Notes: generated from the sequence alone by a model not told the origin. Positions 34,084 through 47,700 are shown, counted from the stretch's first letter. The stretch is DNA of 64,000 nt from Drosophila pseudoobscura (GCF_009870125.1 NC_046683.1:53521869-53585868), one strand, 5' to 3'. Numbers and translations: made by a program.

Positions 34084-37000
34084 CGCATAAAACAGGGATG
34101 ATTAGGCAGCCCAGGCAGCAATACGAGAGAGAGGGAGAGAGCGAGGACAGGTGTACAGCTTCCTGGAAGGAAAAAAAGTGTGACCCCCAGAATCTGTGTG
34201 CAAAAAGGACCTCCTTCGATGGGCCTGGGGCAGGCACCAACTCGTTGTACTTTTCCCAACATTTCCTCGAATCGAATAGCGGGGAAACACATCCTTGTTG
34301 CAAGTTTAGCAAAGGGCCCATAAAAGTGCGTGGGCGATGGTGAGAGAGTGAGAGAGAGAGCCAACGCCAGAAAGTAGGCAACAGCAAAACCATGCGGAAG
34401 GGGAGTGGAAAGGAGTAGTATGGGGTCTATTTTTAGCTCTAGCCCAGAGAGAGAGAGAGAGCGAGGAGGCCTAGCACAACAGGCCTGGACTTGAGGCTGA
34501 ACAGGGGTTGGGACAGAGACCGAGAGAGAGAGAGAGAGTGGGAGTGGGAGTGGGAGTGCGTGCGTGTGTGTGTGTGTTTAGAGCCCCCTGTCAGTCCTCT
34601 ATACACAAAAAGCAGCTTATGGCAAGCTCTTTGACGGCTCTTGAAACGGGGGTTTGACACATTGACCATGAATTTCAGTTCTAGCAAGAGAGAGAGAGAG
34701 AGAGAGAGAGAGGCATCCTGGAATGTTGTTCTCTCATCATTTATCATCCTTATTCCGAGCCCTGATTCCCCTAAACACTTGCTGCTTTAAGACTAGCCGA
34801 AGTATCGGCAAGAACAAATTCAATTAACCCACAAAAAAAAGAAGGAAACTAACAAAGCCAGACAGAGATAGCACTACATAGTGTGTGTGAGTGAGAGGGC
34901 AGGGCAGTGCCGCGCAGCAATTTCGTCGAATTGCTCCATTAATAACACTAGAATTAACCGAAAGGAAAAAGGTTACTAAAAGTCAAGGCCAACAGCGAAG
35001 AAATTCGACACATGCCAGGCCACGGGGCGAAACGAAAAGAGAGAGAGAGAGAGGGAGAGGGAGACGGGCACAACATGCGTGCGTGCGTGCGACAAGGACA
35101 ACAGGCTGGCTGGCACATTGACAAAGTGCTAATGCGTGTGAGGTTATGTGCGAAATTTATGGGCCTCACCCTCTCTCCAAGGGGGGGGTAAAGCAATCAA
35201 CTCTGTGGCCCACGCCTCGATAGGACAAGCCAACCTAATGGCCGTAAGGAGGAAGCATTATGGCCCGAAAACAACAACAACAAAAAACTTTATCCGAAAT
35301 ATTTCAAATATTTCTCTGTTGGGTTTTTTCTCCACTTTTTTTTATTGTTTGGTGGGAAGGCTGTATTAAATTTCTCTGCCCCCCAGCAAAGCAGGAGACG
35401 ACGGCAAGTAAACATCCAAAATTAATGGTTGTATTCGATCAAGGTTAAGGTCGTGCCAGCCCCTGGAAATGCGAGGGGTATATGTTCATATATCTTAAGT
35501 ACCCTAACCGATAACCAGAATACCCTTACCGATATCCCGATACACTAGTGCGAAAAGTCTGATGAGATATTCATTCTACGATCGACAAGACGTAGCTTGA
35601 CAGACGTGAAATAGAGAAAATAATACAACTATAACCAAGAACTGCGCCACAGCCTATATATTCTCTATATCTGTATCTATATATCTATCTATCTATTTTC
35701 TTGATCAGCTTCAGATCTAGCCACCTCTGTCTACTCTTCTCAGAGACTTTAAGAGCTAGAGTAACCAAATTTTGTGTACAGAAGCCTGTGAGATCACACA
35801 TTTTGCCAGGCCCCCTAACGCCCCTTGAAAGGACTCTCGTCCTGCGCCGGCCCTGTGTGTGTGCCCTTCAGAATCACAGAGAAGGCCCCTATCTAGCATT
35901 TTGCCGTATCTAAATCAGATTGGATCAGAAGAAACAAATGAAATGCCTTCCACGCGCTCTGTCGCTCTCCCTCTCGCACACACACTCTTCCTCGTGCAAT
36001 GTGCGCGCTCTGGCGGAGAGGAGCGTGATCAAACGGTGGAGAATCGGCTTGGTTTTTGTCTTAGAAAAGTTTACAATTAGAGGGGGAGGGGTAATACCAC
36101 TAAAGCATAGAACAAAATAGAAGAGCGGTAAAAAAAAGTGATGGAAAAAACGAAAAGAAATTCCGAAAGGTATGAAAGAACTTTAATACCAATCCAGGAT
36201 CACTTCCGCCACCACCCCCCACCCACCGCCAGGGAAAAAAGTTGCCACAGTGGCGCCCTCTGCCACAACTGCAAGCAGGTTTTTTGCCGTTGCATTAGAA
36301 AAAAGCTGCAGTGGCGGCAAAAGCGTTTCGCAGTGCAGCTTGCACTTTTTTTTGGCAGGGGGTTGCAGCAGCAACTAAAAGCTGCAGCAGATACACACAA
36401 AAAAAGCTTGCAAATAGTTGCAACTATTGCAATAGGCAAAAGCTCTGCTCAAAGGTAGGGGGGGGGAGACAGACCGGAAGAGGAAGAGCTTTTTGAAGCG
36501 CCACAAGTTGGAGGCGCAACAGATGCAAGCCACCATCGGACCATCCTGCCCCAAGGATCCGACATTGGACGCTGCCCTTGATCGGGAGTAACCTTGCCCA
36601 TCCCCCACCCCCACCCCCCCGAAAAAAGCTCTACCAACCCCTCGGGCAAGGACGTGGTGTGTCGCGCGTGTGTCCTTGCCTAAGGCCGAGGTGGGGCGGC
36701 GGAGGGGTGGCCGCTAACGGTTAAGGTTAAGGTAAACCGCAGCTTAATTGCCCCGTTAATTGAGTTTGAGTGGCATTAACCGGCATCCACCATCCGCTGG
36801 CGACTTACAGTTAATTGGATCTCCCCAACAGGCCCCCCATGTGGTACATACCTGTAACGAGACGGGGAGAGAGCGAGTGAGAGAGAGAGAGGGAGAGCGA
36901 GAGAGGGAGATTAATTATACTTTAAATGTGGGTCAGTTTTTTTTTGGGGGAGGGGGGGACTGGCTCTCAGATTTGTAGACACTCTGTCGTCGGGTCGGGT

Positions 37001-39127
37001 CTCCTTCTGCACCACATTTCTTGCCATTTCTTTTCTACCACCTCCCAAGCTCTCTCTCTCTCTCTGTCCCTCCCTTTCTCTCCCTCTCTCTCTCTATCTG
37101 CCTCTGTCTCTGTCTCTGTTTTGTTATTGCGCAAAGCGCACATGCCAACGACCTTGACCATCACAATTTATTTTCATTTTACTTTTTCGCCCGCCGCTCT
37201 CTCCCCCACACACTCTCTCTCTCTCTCTCTCACTCGCTCTGTGTGTGTGTGTGTGGAGCAAGTGACACACATTACGTAGGTCCCCCCATTTAGTCGCTTA
37301 TACAAGACCTCGGGCAAGGTTAGCCTCTCTCTTCCTACCTACCCGCTCCCGCTCCCTTACCCACCTCCCCCCCCCCACACCGCCTCCCTCTCTATCTTTG
37401 TGTACTCTTATTATTATATTTTGTATTTTTGTAACATGTGTTTGCATGTGTATCTCTGTATCCGTGTATCCGTGTGTTTGGCATATTTTAAATGCGATTT
37501 TCTTACTCGTATAATATTTGCTTTAAGACTTATCGAATAGAGCCCTCGAATGGTGACGGAAATGCATATAAATATTGTCAATCGATCAATCAATCGATGG
37601 CTTACGACTCAAGATTTCGAATACTCTAGCCATATTTTTGTATCGTTGAATAATTTCTGTATTCGTATTCGTATTCGGATTCGTGCACCTGTACACACCT
37701 CCCTCCCCCTGGTGCCCCGAGCCCCCCCCCCCCCCCCCCAAGGTAATGCGGAAACGGCTGGCCGATATATCGCCCCCATCCCCCCAGCTCCCCCCTAAAT
37801 AAAAATATATTTTCAATGTCGCCGAAAAGAGGAACAAGACGAAAACGGCACTACCAAATGGAGAGAGGGAGAGCGAGAGAGAGAGAGAGAGGTCAAATGT
37901 TTGGGATGTACGAAATTGATGGGCTGCTATTCGGGGCTGGGGGGAGGGTGGCAACTCTGGCAGCACAGTGGGCAATCTGCCAGGGAAATTTCGAAATGCA
38001 CGGAAGTGAGCCAAGGCGAAAAAGACTTTCACGGCAGAGCATCTCCAGGCCCCAGGCTACAGGGCACCCGATCGTATCTCTGGATAGGGATACGGCTTCG
38101 AAGAGGAAAAATCAATTCTGATTACGGCCAGTGTTGGTAATTGAAGCATAAATGGCAATTATAAGTTAACATTTAGCCCGTCTTATTGCAGGGGAGAGGA
38201 GCGGGAGACAAAGAGCACGTCTGTGTGCTTCTCTGTCCCTATCCTTGGCCTTGTGCGTTCCATTATACAATCCCCGGCACACGCGCCCATCCCTGCCTGC
38301 CTGCCTGCCAGCCAGCCAGCCAGATGCGTTCTTGTTGTTGCAACTGTCAACGCATGCACATTTCATTGCCACACAACACCCAAAGCCGGCCCACAGCCCG
38401 CCCCCAGCACGCCCACAGCATAGCCCTGACCATGAACAAGAACTTGTCAATTTCTGCAGGAGCAGCAGCAGAAGCAGCAGCAGAGGCCAAAGGAGAGACA
38501 GGAGCAGACACCCAGAGAGAGAGAGAGATGTATATATATAAAGAGGAAGAGAGAGGGGGGGAGAGGGAGGTAGAGTGTGTGTGTGTGGGAGAGAGAGTAA
38601 GCTGTGAGTGGGTGAAAAGGCAACGTAATTTGATTATACCCAGTAGCTCTCAAGGGCCAGGGGTATACTCAACCCACAGCCACTCCAGTGCAGGTCGAAG
38701 CGAAGGCTTTCTTGGGGGGCGGGGAGGGGGGACCATTCGTTATCAGTGACCTTGAATGAAAGTCTGTAGAGGCAACGTGTCGGCGCCCAAGTTGACTTCT
38801 AAATGATGCAATTGCATTAACAATTTGATAAACTATCGAGCTATCGAAGCGAACCCTTCAACAGTTAACGGTTTAGGGGTTACAACCGATGATTAGAGGG
38901 TCCCTTAGAGACGATGAAAGCCGATAACCTGAGCCCGGGGATGGCTGTACGTAATCGGATATCGGATAATCATAAACGATTGGAATGCGGGCTTGGACAA
39001 ATAAACCATCGAATGAGTCGCCTACTCGAGAATGAAATCAATACATTAAGCCCCAACTGATAAACAACTATTGCCCGGAAATCCAAAGATCGCTCCCCTC
39101 CCCTCCCCCCTGCCAGCTGTGCGGTTT
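34084..39127. other. Non-coding: intron between short exon and C-type exon, part 2
   Basis: No gene was supported. Many GA/CT arrays occur (about 34446-34460, 34525-34540, 34686-34712, 36873-36910, 37060-37095 and 37868-37892). There are also a 19-base C run near 37721-37739 and Ftz-F1-like sites at 34983-34991, 37149-37157 and 38747-38755. Tract-derived open frames were dismissed. Confidence 0.6.
38747..38755 (-). promoter_or_regulatory. Perfect Ftz-F1-type monomer site
   Basis: TGACCTTGA on the plus strand, so TCAAGGTCA on the minus strand, fits YCAAGGYCR exactly. It lies about 380 bp from the inverted GGTCA palindrome at 39128, which makes this stretch a candidate hormone-responsive enhancer. 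Function is inferred from motif only. Confidence 0.3.
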
Positions 39128-39140
39128 CGGTCAATGACCG
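39128..39140. promoter_or_regulatory. Candidate ecdysone response element (IR1)
   Basis: CGGTCAATGACCG is a perfect inverted repeat of GGTCA with one base between. The EcR/USP consensus is RGKTCANTGAMCY; this site matches 11 of 13 positions and differs only at the outermost bases. Eip75B is a primary ecdysone target, so an element here fits expectation, but binding is inference. Confidence 0.45.
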
Positions 39141-42100
39141 GAAGGTCCGGAAGGGGGGGAGCTCTGCCTCAACCGATCCGATGTTGTTTATAAGAAATTC
39201 GTATCAGACTTTTGCCTGACACACTAACCCAGTCTAGGGGGGGATGTATGGGGGGTAGGGGGCAGGGGGTGGGGCGTGGGGCTAGGCGGCAGTGAAACTA
39301 TTTTACACTTGAATATTTATGAGAAATGTCAAGTGCTTTGGCCCTGACCTGACCTCCAATATGCACGCCACACAGACCCCCAGAACGAACCCTTTTTCGA
39401 CATGAACTCAACACACACACACACACAGACAGACACAAAGGCACACACAACACAGACACACACACACGGACACAGACAGCTACTAAGTAGAAAGAAAAGC
39501 CATCAAAAATGTTTGGCCCAGTATTTCCTATGGGGCCAGAGCAGTTTTTAGCCACCCCCCTCTCTCTCTCTCACTCTCTCTGGTGGAAAGAAATTTTCAT
39601 TGCCAGCCAGCGCACATTCACGTTCAATGTCAGGTTCATGCGCGTCGATTCGCCTCCAAATGCAAGGCAAAGGTTATGCAGCGGCAGCGGCATGAAGGGC
39701 ACAGGCGACGCAGCAGCAGGGGGAGGGTAAGGGGGAGGGAGAGGGGTGGCGCAGGCACCGTTTAGCTGTCGTAAGGTCACTGTCAAGTGGCAATGGCATG
39801 CCGAAGGGCGCCCCCCCGCCCCCTCTAATCGATTATGGGTTGGAGCTGAGGATCAAAAATGGTTAAATACAGGAAAACCAAATATAAATTTGGTTTTCAA
39901 GGAGCGCTACTGCCCCTACCCCTGGGCAGATCCCTCCCCCCGCCCCCCGAAAAATGGGCGGCAGAACAGGAACAATCGTGTTATTGACCTAAGTCAAGGG
40001 CACTGCACTTGAGGCCCAGGCGAAACGAGTCGCGCCGAGGGCCCTGCCAGGCCCTGCCATGCAGATGGGGAGTACAGCCGCGCGATTCGCGTTCGAGTTG
40101 GGCAGAGAGTTCCCTCCATAGAGGTGGGGGGGGTTGGGAGGGGATACGTTTCTGGGCGCGCACGAAAACAAAAACTCGCAGATCACACAAAAGGCGCAAT
40201 CGAAAAAGGTATAAATAGCGCCCCCCCATGTCCGAAGCGTGACGCCGCCGTACCGCCGTTCCCCCTCTCTGTTCTGCCACCCACCTTCTCTCTCTCTCTC
40301 CGCCCCTGATGTTGTATTTTTAAATTGTTGTTGCTGCTCATGTCGTTGACAATATCAAGGTCTCTGCTGCTGCTGCTGCTGCTGCACGGCTCTCTCTCTC
40401 CTTCTTTCCTGGCGATCTGCAAGAAGCCAACGACATTTGCTTGTAGGTCAATGGCACTTGCCTGCTTGCAGGAGAGAGAGACAGAGAGGGAGAGAGAGCG
40501 AGCGCAACGCAACCAGTTTTTGTTTTTGCTGATCCTGCTAATAACCAGACATATCCTCTCTCTCACTCCCTTTGCTGCTGCTGCTGCTGCTCTGCTCTCT
40601 CTGTGTGTCTGCCCTACATTGGATCTCGCTCTCGCTCTCTCTCTCTCTCGCGCGCGCCCGCGCTCTCCGAAGAGTCTGTCGCTCAGACGAGGGTTTGATT
40701 TAAGGCTGCTGCTGCGCTGTTCTCCTTGTTCTTGTTCTTCCCCTTCCTCTTCTTTTTTCGCACTGTTGTTTGTTTCTTCGTCTACGCTTTGAACTGTTCT
40801 GCATGCTGCTGCTGCTGCCGCTGCCGCTGTTGTTGTTGTTTGCCAAAGTTCAAGGTCTTCGGATGCCTTCGGTTCATCGTCGGCGTCACTGCTCGGCCGC
40901 CGTCATCGCCGTCGCCGCCGCCGCCGCTGCTGCTGCTTTTTTCTGTTCTTTTTTGCTGTTCTGCTGGAAGCTCATCTTCTTCTTCTTCTTGTCGTCTGCA
41001 CAGATTTCGTTCCAATTTGTTTTTTTTTTGCTCTTCTTTCTGTTCTTGTTGTTGTTTATCAGTTTTTTGCATTCCCTGTCGCTTCCCTTTTGGACCCTTT
41101 GTCTGCTAATACCCCCCCCCCCCCCCCACACACTCCGCTGCTGCTTTTGTTGTTCTGCTCTGCTGGCCCGCTTAATTATTTAACTCTCGATTCGAGACGA
41201 GTGCCAGTATTGTATGCAATTCTCCTACTCCGTCTCCTACTCCTCTCTGTCTGCTACCCCCCCAGCCCCCCATCCTCTGTACTCCATACCCACTCTACTG
41301 CCCCTGCCTCTTCTTTATTCTTCTTCCTTTTCCACTTTTGATTTCTCTTTCTTTATTTTTCTTTCATTTTTGCATTTTGTTCACTTTTGTGGTGCATTTA
41401 AATTGACTTTGAGCCTCTTTTGCCGCTTATTCAATGTAATTAAGACGTTTCCGGTTCATGACCTAAATGTGCAATTTAGGGCAACTCCAGGGGGAGTTGT
41501 GGCTGCGAGGGGGGCGGCTGCAAACCGGAGGGGGGCTTGCCATATAGGCTTGGTGTTGGATATTTGCATAAACAGTACATTTGGGGACGGGGGGGGGGCC
41601 ACTCGAATTGCACAATTTCATGAAATTTCAGACAGAATCTTCAAGGGAGAACTTTTAAGGAATAGCCCATGACCCATAGATGTTCATAAGATCCTCTTAA
41701 TAGGTTCTATATGAGACTATATGGAGAGAGGGGATCATAGAAAAACCATCTCTCGACTGCCGAATAAATTCTAATAAATACCGAAAAAAAAGCGATGACT
41801 AAGTACCTACAGACTTTTCTGCGGTTTTTGCCCAAGTGACCTTCCAATCCGCTACCCAGAACCGCCGATCTATGTAGATCTGAGAATTTACGTGACAATT
41901 CGAGGGACTTCCGGGGTCGGGCCACCTATCACCCATCTAACAGCAGAACAGAGATGATTCAGCCATAGGACTGACTCAACCCAAGACCGACCCAAGCGCG
42001 ATGCTTGACCTTCCCCGAGCAGCGCGGCGCGTGTCAATGTAAAGCTTCAAGTGCAGGGCCAGATATCAGTAATCGGCAATCGGTGATCGGTGATCGGCAA

Positions 42101-44281
42101 TCGGTAATCTATATCTGTAATTGCCGTTACTCGAATCGGAATCATGGAAATACTCATGGCGGTACGTATGGCCTAGAGGGTTTCGGATTACAGTCTGGGG
42201 GGGTGGGGGGGGGGGGCCTAGACCAGGGTCCGTTACTCGACCTTGGGTAATTGAGAGCTTTTGTGGAAAAAAATATGGTATGGCATGGGATGGCCGATCC
42301 GAAACGATTCTAACGGTTAGCGAGGGCACTGGCAGTGCGTACCCCACCCCCCCGTACCCCCCGCTCATCATCGTCATGTAACTGTAATCAAATTCGCTTT
42401 TTGCTAATTGTTTTCGTGCTCTCGCGGGCTGCCTCTCCCTCTCCCAGTCATTCAGGAAGTGTTCTAGATTTACGTTACGCCTGCACTTGCTACCCTGCCT
42501 GTCTCTCTCTCTCCCTCTCTCTCACACACACAGTTACAACTACAACTGTAATTGCCGTTCTCGCTTTCAGTGTGTCACATTTTGTGTGTGTTTTTACTCG
42601 CTTTGCCTTTTATTGTGTGTTTGCTATTGCTATTGCTATTGCCATTGCTTTTGCTATTTCTCTTCCGCTTCTAATGCCAGCGACAGACAGAGACTCGGGA
42701 ATGACCTTGCGCTTGGTTTCTGTTGTTGCTGTGCTGCTTTTTGGGGGGGCTACGGTGTATCTGTGGATACCCTTTCCAGGCACAATGGAAGAAAGGTGTG
42801 TACATATTTTGTTATTGCATACTCGGGACCGACTCGGGACCTGCCTCTGATCGTGAAACAGGGTGACTCTTCGTAGATCTTGAAGTGTATTCGATGTTCG
42901 GTGCTTTTGGGGCATTTGTTTTTCATTTTCTATCATTTTGATTGCTGTTCGTTCGCTGTCTCTATCTCTATCTCCCACTTGCAATTCGCATTTTTATACA
43001 ATTTATACATTGTATAATATACATTTTTTCTTTATTTTATTTGCACTTTGTTTTGGTTTTGCTGTTCTTTTCGCTTTTCGCTTTTGGCTTTTGCACTCAA
43101 ACAGGTTCTCTTTCTCTATCTGTCTCTATGGCTGTGTGCTGTGCTTCGTGTGGCATTTTATCCGCTAGATACATTTGTTAACTGTTTTTTTTTTTGCCTT
43201 GCCTTGCCTTGCCTGCGCCCGGAACGAGTCGAGTAACTGCAACAATTTTCGCTATAACTTGTGTAGTAATTGGCGTGACTTTGTGTCAATGTTTAACAGA
43301 TTTCGAATTCGATTTAGATTGAAATCGCTTCGGCCTGCGGTTGCGGGGGATCGGCTCGGTTCGGATCGGGGGTGCCACTAAGGCCACTACTAAGCATAAC
43401 TAAGTTAGTACAACGGTTGTAAATCAATCAAGTGTTTCGTAATTACATAAACTTCATTTCGCATATGCTCAGGGCCAGCCAGTTGATTGGAATTTCATTC
43501 GAAAAGTGGTAAGGGCTACCGCATTACGTACCGCATATTACCATTCTACATACTACATGTCAAAAATGAGTAATCATTGTTTTTGTTGTTTTGTAAGTTA
43601 CCTATTTATAGTTTTGTTATTCTTTTTTCACTAACTACTTTATAATTAATCCCTGAATGGTTAGGAATTAAAAAAATTTGATAAATTTGAACCAAAGGCC
43701 ATTATTTTCTTATCCAAAGTCAAAAAATGTAATTTAATTTCAGTGTGTAAAGAGTTTCTTGACATACTGTACATATATCCGATATATGTACATATGTGCT
43801 TTCATATTATCCCCTAGATACATCTTTCTACAATTTAATTGCATTTTTCTTTGGGAAAAGAAAGATTTGCTACGGTCTAGGCTGGATTCTGATCGTTCAT
43901 ATGCCAAATATATAATATTTTACCACGACTTTTTTTTCCGTTTTATTTGGTTTTACAAACAGCTATATTAAACTACATGTTTTTCATATTTATCCATCGT
44001 TTTTTTGTGGCAAACTGGGGGCAAAGCGAGTGTGTGATGGTGCGCCAACCCCCGGCTCACTAGCTTGGCTCGCTGGCGTCGATATGAGCCCCTTTATATA
44101 TGTATTATATATATGTATTGTACATATCCCAAAGGATTGCGTTCACCTAATATGATCGTAGAAATGGTAATAATTTGCATATTTTGAATGCAAAATTTCA
44201 ATGCATTTTTTTTAATATTTTTTTTTGTACATTTTTTTTATTTTTTTAAATATTTATTTTAATTTTTTTTAAATTGTTTTT
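39141..44281. other. Non-coding: intron between short exon and C-type exon, part 3
   Basis: No gene was supported. It contains (CA)n (about 39414-39426), CTG/CCG tracts (40369-40384, 40570-40592, 40803-40836, 40915-40936), a C run near 41111-41127, a CGGTGATCGGCAAT-type short tandem repeat (42067-42110) and CCTTG repeats (43196-43213). The last 700 bp before the retrotransposon are AT-rich with T runs. Confidence 0.6.
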
Positions 44282-44286
44282 CTATT

Positions 44287-44613
44287 ATTGGCGCAGAAAG
44301 TACACGGATGTTTCGTACTTTTTATGATTTTATTTTACTTAATTCTTTACCAACCACTCTGTCCTGTTGATACCGCAAAAGTGCTCATTGAATCCAGCTC
44401 CGATCTCTGGTTCTATTCCGATCTAGTTCTCGCATAGTTCTAGTTCGCAGAACTAGAACTATCGGATGATTATTCATATCGATACTTATTCGGATACTTA
44501 CGATATTTCGTACAACGTTAATAGTAAATACAATTGTAGATTAACACTAATAATTATAAGCTAGCAGCAAGGTAAATACAAATGTAGGGTTATAATACTA
44601 AAACAACCTAACA
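44287..44613 (-). repeat. 3' long terminal repeat of the retrotransposon
   Basis: In element orientation it starts TGTTAGGTTG at 44613 and ends CTGCGCCAAT at 44287. It contains an AATAAA polyadenylation signal near its end and a perfect hairpin (arms 44434-44446 and 44450-44462, three-base loop). It appears identical to the copy at 49556-49882. The exact end is ambiguous by one or two bases because of shared AT bases in the flank. Confidence 0.95.
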
Positions 44614-44629
44614 GCTCGGCCATCCTGAC
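44614..44629 (-). other. tRNA-Leu 5'-end sequence at the polypurine-tract position
   Basis: In element orientation the 16 bases directly before the 3' LTR read GTCAGGATGGCCGAGC. From memory this is identical to the first 16 bases of eukaryotic tRNA-Leu (CAG/CAA type). A canonical purine-only tract is absent here; the longest nearby purine stretch (GAGGG) is about 30 bases further upstream. The position suggests a role in plus-strand priming, which is inference. Confidence 0.6.
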
Positions 44630-44700
44630 AATTAGATCGCCCTCGATCGTAAATATGTAATTAAGAGTAATTTTAATTATATGTGTATATATATATTTTG

Positions 44701-47700
44701 TTAACTATTTAAGTAGGGGTCACTTTCACACTGATTACGCCAATCTGCCCATTTCCTTAATCGGCATGCCTCTATAATGCCCTCATACGGGATTTGGCTT
44801 ATTTGGCAGTTTTCAATGTCATTTAACACATATCTGTCGTTCGGCAATACCTTCTTGATGATGTACGGACCCCTGTACTTCGGAACAAATTTTTTATTTG
44901 TACCTATTGTGGTGTCAATGTTTCTCATTACAACGAAATCGCCTTCCAAGAACTCAATATGATTTTTGTGATTCCTTTCAAAATACTCTTCACTCTTCTG
45001 CTGACAATGCTCGATTTTATCCAAAGATTTCTTACGTACTGATTCTAAATCGCTTTGAGTTCGGTCTTGTTTATCATCTAAGTATTCTGTTAACGCGTCA
45101 ATATTACAACCCCTCTGTTGGACTCCGAATAACAACACTGAAGGCAATTCTTTCGTGGTCGAATGGACTGAGTTATTAATTGCATATTCAGCCTTTATTA
45201 AAAGTTTGCTCCAATCTTCGTGATTTATTGGCTCAGTTATTTTGGCGAGCATAGCTTTCATAGTTCTGTTAACCCGTTCTACCTGACCATTCGCTTGGGG
45301 TGAAGCAGTTGCCACTTTCACGTGCTCTATATTATTTTCTAACAAAAATTTACTAAATTCTAATGATGTAAAACACGTTCCTCTATCGCTAATAATTCTA
45401 CGTGGACGACTATAAAATTGAAAATACTTTGAAAAACATGTGTTGACTTCTTTAGTGCTTGTCGTATTTACAGAAAACAATTTTACAAATTTCGTAAAGG
45501 CGTCAATGATAACTAATACATGCTTCTTCTTTGATATAACAGCGGGAAGTGGTCCAAAATGGTCTACGTGTAAGGTGTCGAATGGGATTGGTCGCTTAGG
45601 AATATTGTGAAGTGTTCGATTGTTCGCATGTGTGGGGACTGAAAACATGATACAATTTAAACAATTTCCTATAAACAAATCGATTTTAGATCTCATATTC
45701 GGGAACCAATAATGTCTTAAGATTTCTTTCATACATTTCTCAGTTCCTAAGTGACATAAGTTTTCGTGAACTCTTCTGATTATTTGCGTTTCCATTTCAG
45801 CTGGGACATAAAACAGCTCAACGTCGTTCTCACCTATTTTATAAACAATTCCATCGCTCAATGAAAATTTCTTAACAGGTCCATGCTCCAATTGTTCTTT
45901 TAATTTTCCTATATGGTTGTCCCTGTTTTGTGTTATCTGAAGCTGAAGATTAATGTCGTCACACTCAATCACGGAAACTATTCGGTCTTTGTTATCACTT
46001 TCATGAATTGTCACTATTGGTTCATATTCAAAATCTTGATTAAGCGCTGAAGGATATCTACTTAAGGTGTCCACATGGGACATATATTTTCCACTACGAT
46101 GTTTTAAAGTGTAATTATAATTTGCTAGCTCTATGGCCCATCTGGCGATATTTGAATGAAGACGTCCCTTTCCTAAACATAAAACTACTGAGTTACAATC
46201 TGTTATAATTCTAAACGGAATCCCTTCTAAATAAATTCGAAATTTCCTCAATGAATAGATCACAGCTAACGTTTCCAGCTTGAAACTTTCGTATCTTGCC
46301 TCTAGTTTTGTCGCTCTCTGTGAAAAATATGCTGTTGGGTGAAACTTATTGTCATCTTGTTTCTGCAACAAAATTCCACCAAAACCTTCACTACTTGCAT
46401 CACAATGCAATTCTGTTTCTCGATTTGGATTATACAGAGCTAATACTGGTGACGAAATCAGTTTTTCTCGAAGATATTCAAAAATTTGTATGCATTTGTC
46501 TTGAAGCTCAAACTTAGTTCCAGGTTTTGTAAGTTCTTGTAATGGTTTTGCTATTCTTGAGTAAGCAGGAATGAAACGCCTAAAATAAGAGAATAATCCC
46601 AAAACCTTTTGCATTTCATGGCGATCTTTTGGCAATGGCAGATGCTTAATGGTTGCTGTGTGTTCACAGTTTGGGCTTATTCCCTTACCAGAAAGGGTAT
46701 ATCCCAAGAACTCAATACTTTCATAACCAAATTGACATTTACTAACCTTAATTTCTAGTCGATATTCTGCGAGAATTCTTAAAACTCTACCTACTGTTAT
46801 AAGATGTTCGTTCAACGACTTGGAACCTATAGCGATATCGTCCATGTAAACTACTACATTACCTTCGCGAATTAATGGTTGTAAAATGAAATTAATAAAT
46901 CTCATAAATACTGCTGGTGCATTCATAAGCCCAAAAGGCATTCTTGTGTATTCATATTGTCCGCTAGGTATGACAAATGCTGTATACTGCACTGAACTTT
47001 CTGCTACTTTTACTTGGTGATAACTGTGTTTCAAATCTAAAAGTGTAAAAATTGTGTTCCCTTCTAATCTCTCTAAGCAGTCGTCTATTAGTGGCAATGG
47101 ATATCCATCACGAATGCAAATCTTATTAAGCTGTTTGTAATCTACACACATTCTTTTTTCCCCTGATTTTTTCTTAACTAATACTATTGCAGAGCTGTAA
47201 GGCGATTTACTTTCTCTTATGAAGCCTTTTTTCAATAGTTCATCTATTTGGGTATCTACTTCTTTCTTCTCCTGATATGAAAGTCTTCTCGGAACAGTGC
47301 GTACAGGTTCTTCTGATTTAAGTTTGAGGTTCATTTCATAGTTATGTTGAATTGCTGGAATGTTAGTTAAGTCTGAATAGTTAAGTTTTATCAATTCCAT
47401 GAATTTACTACGTTCTTTATCAGTTCGCTTTGGGTCGATATTATAGCTGTCCTCTTCTTTTGTTATTTCAATACTATATATATACGGTATATCTAAGTTG
47501 GTTCTTTCTAATGATTCACTTGCCATATGCTTTTGCTCGTTATCTTTCAATAAAAGGTCAATGTTATTACAATTCAATTGGACACTAATCTTATTCTCAT
47601 AATTTTCATCCTTCAATAATCCATTATTATTGATATCTGATAACATCATCTCACTGTCTCTATTTGTCAATACTACATTTTCAATTTGGTCGCTCTCAAT

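Noticed and set aside
44287..44700. env gene downstream of pol
   Set aside because: Less than 90 bases separate the gag-pol stop from the 3' LTR, so there is no room for an envelope frame.
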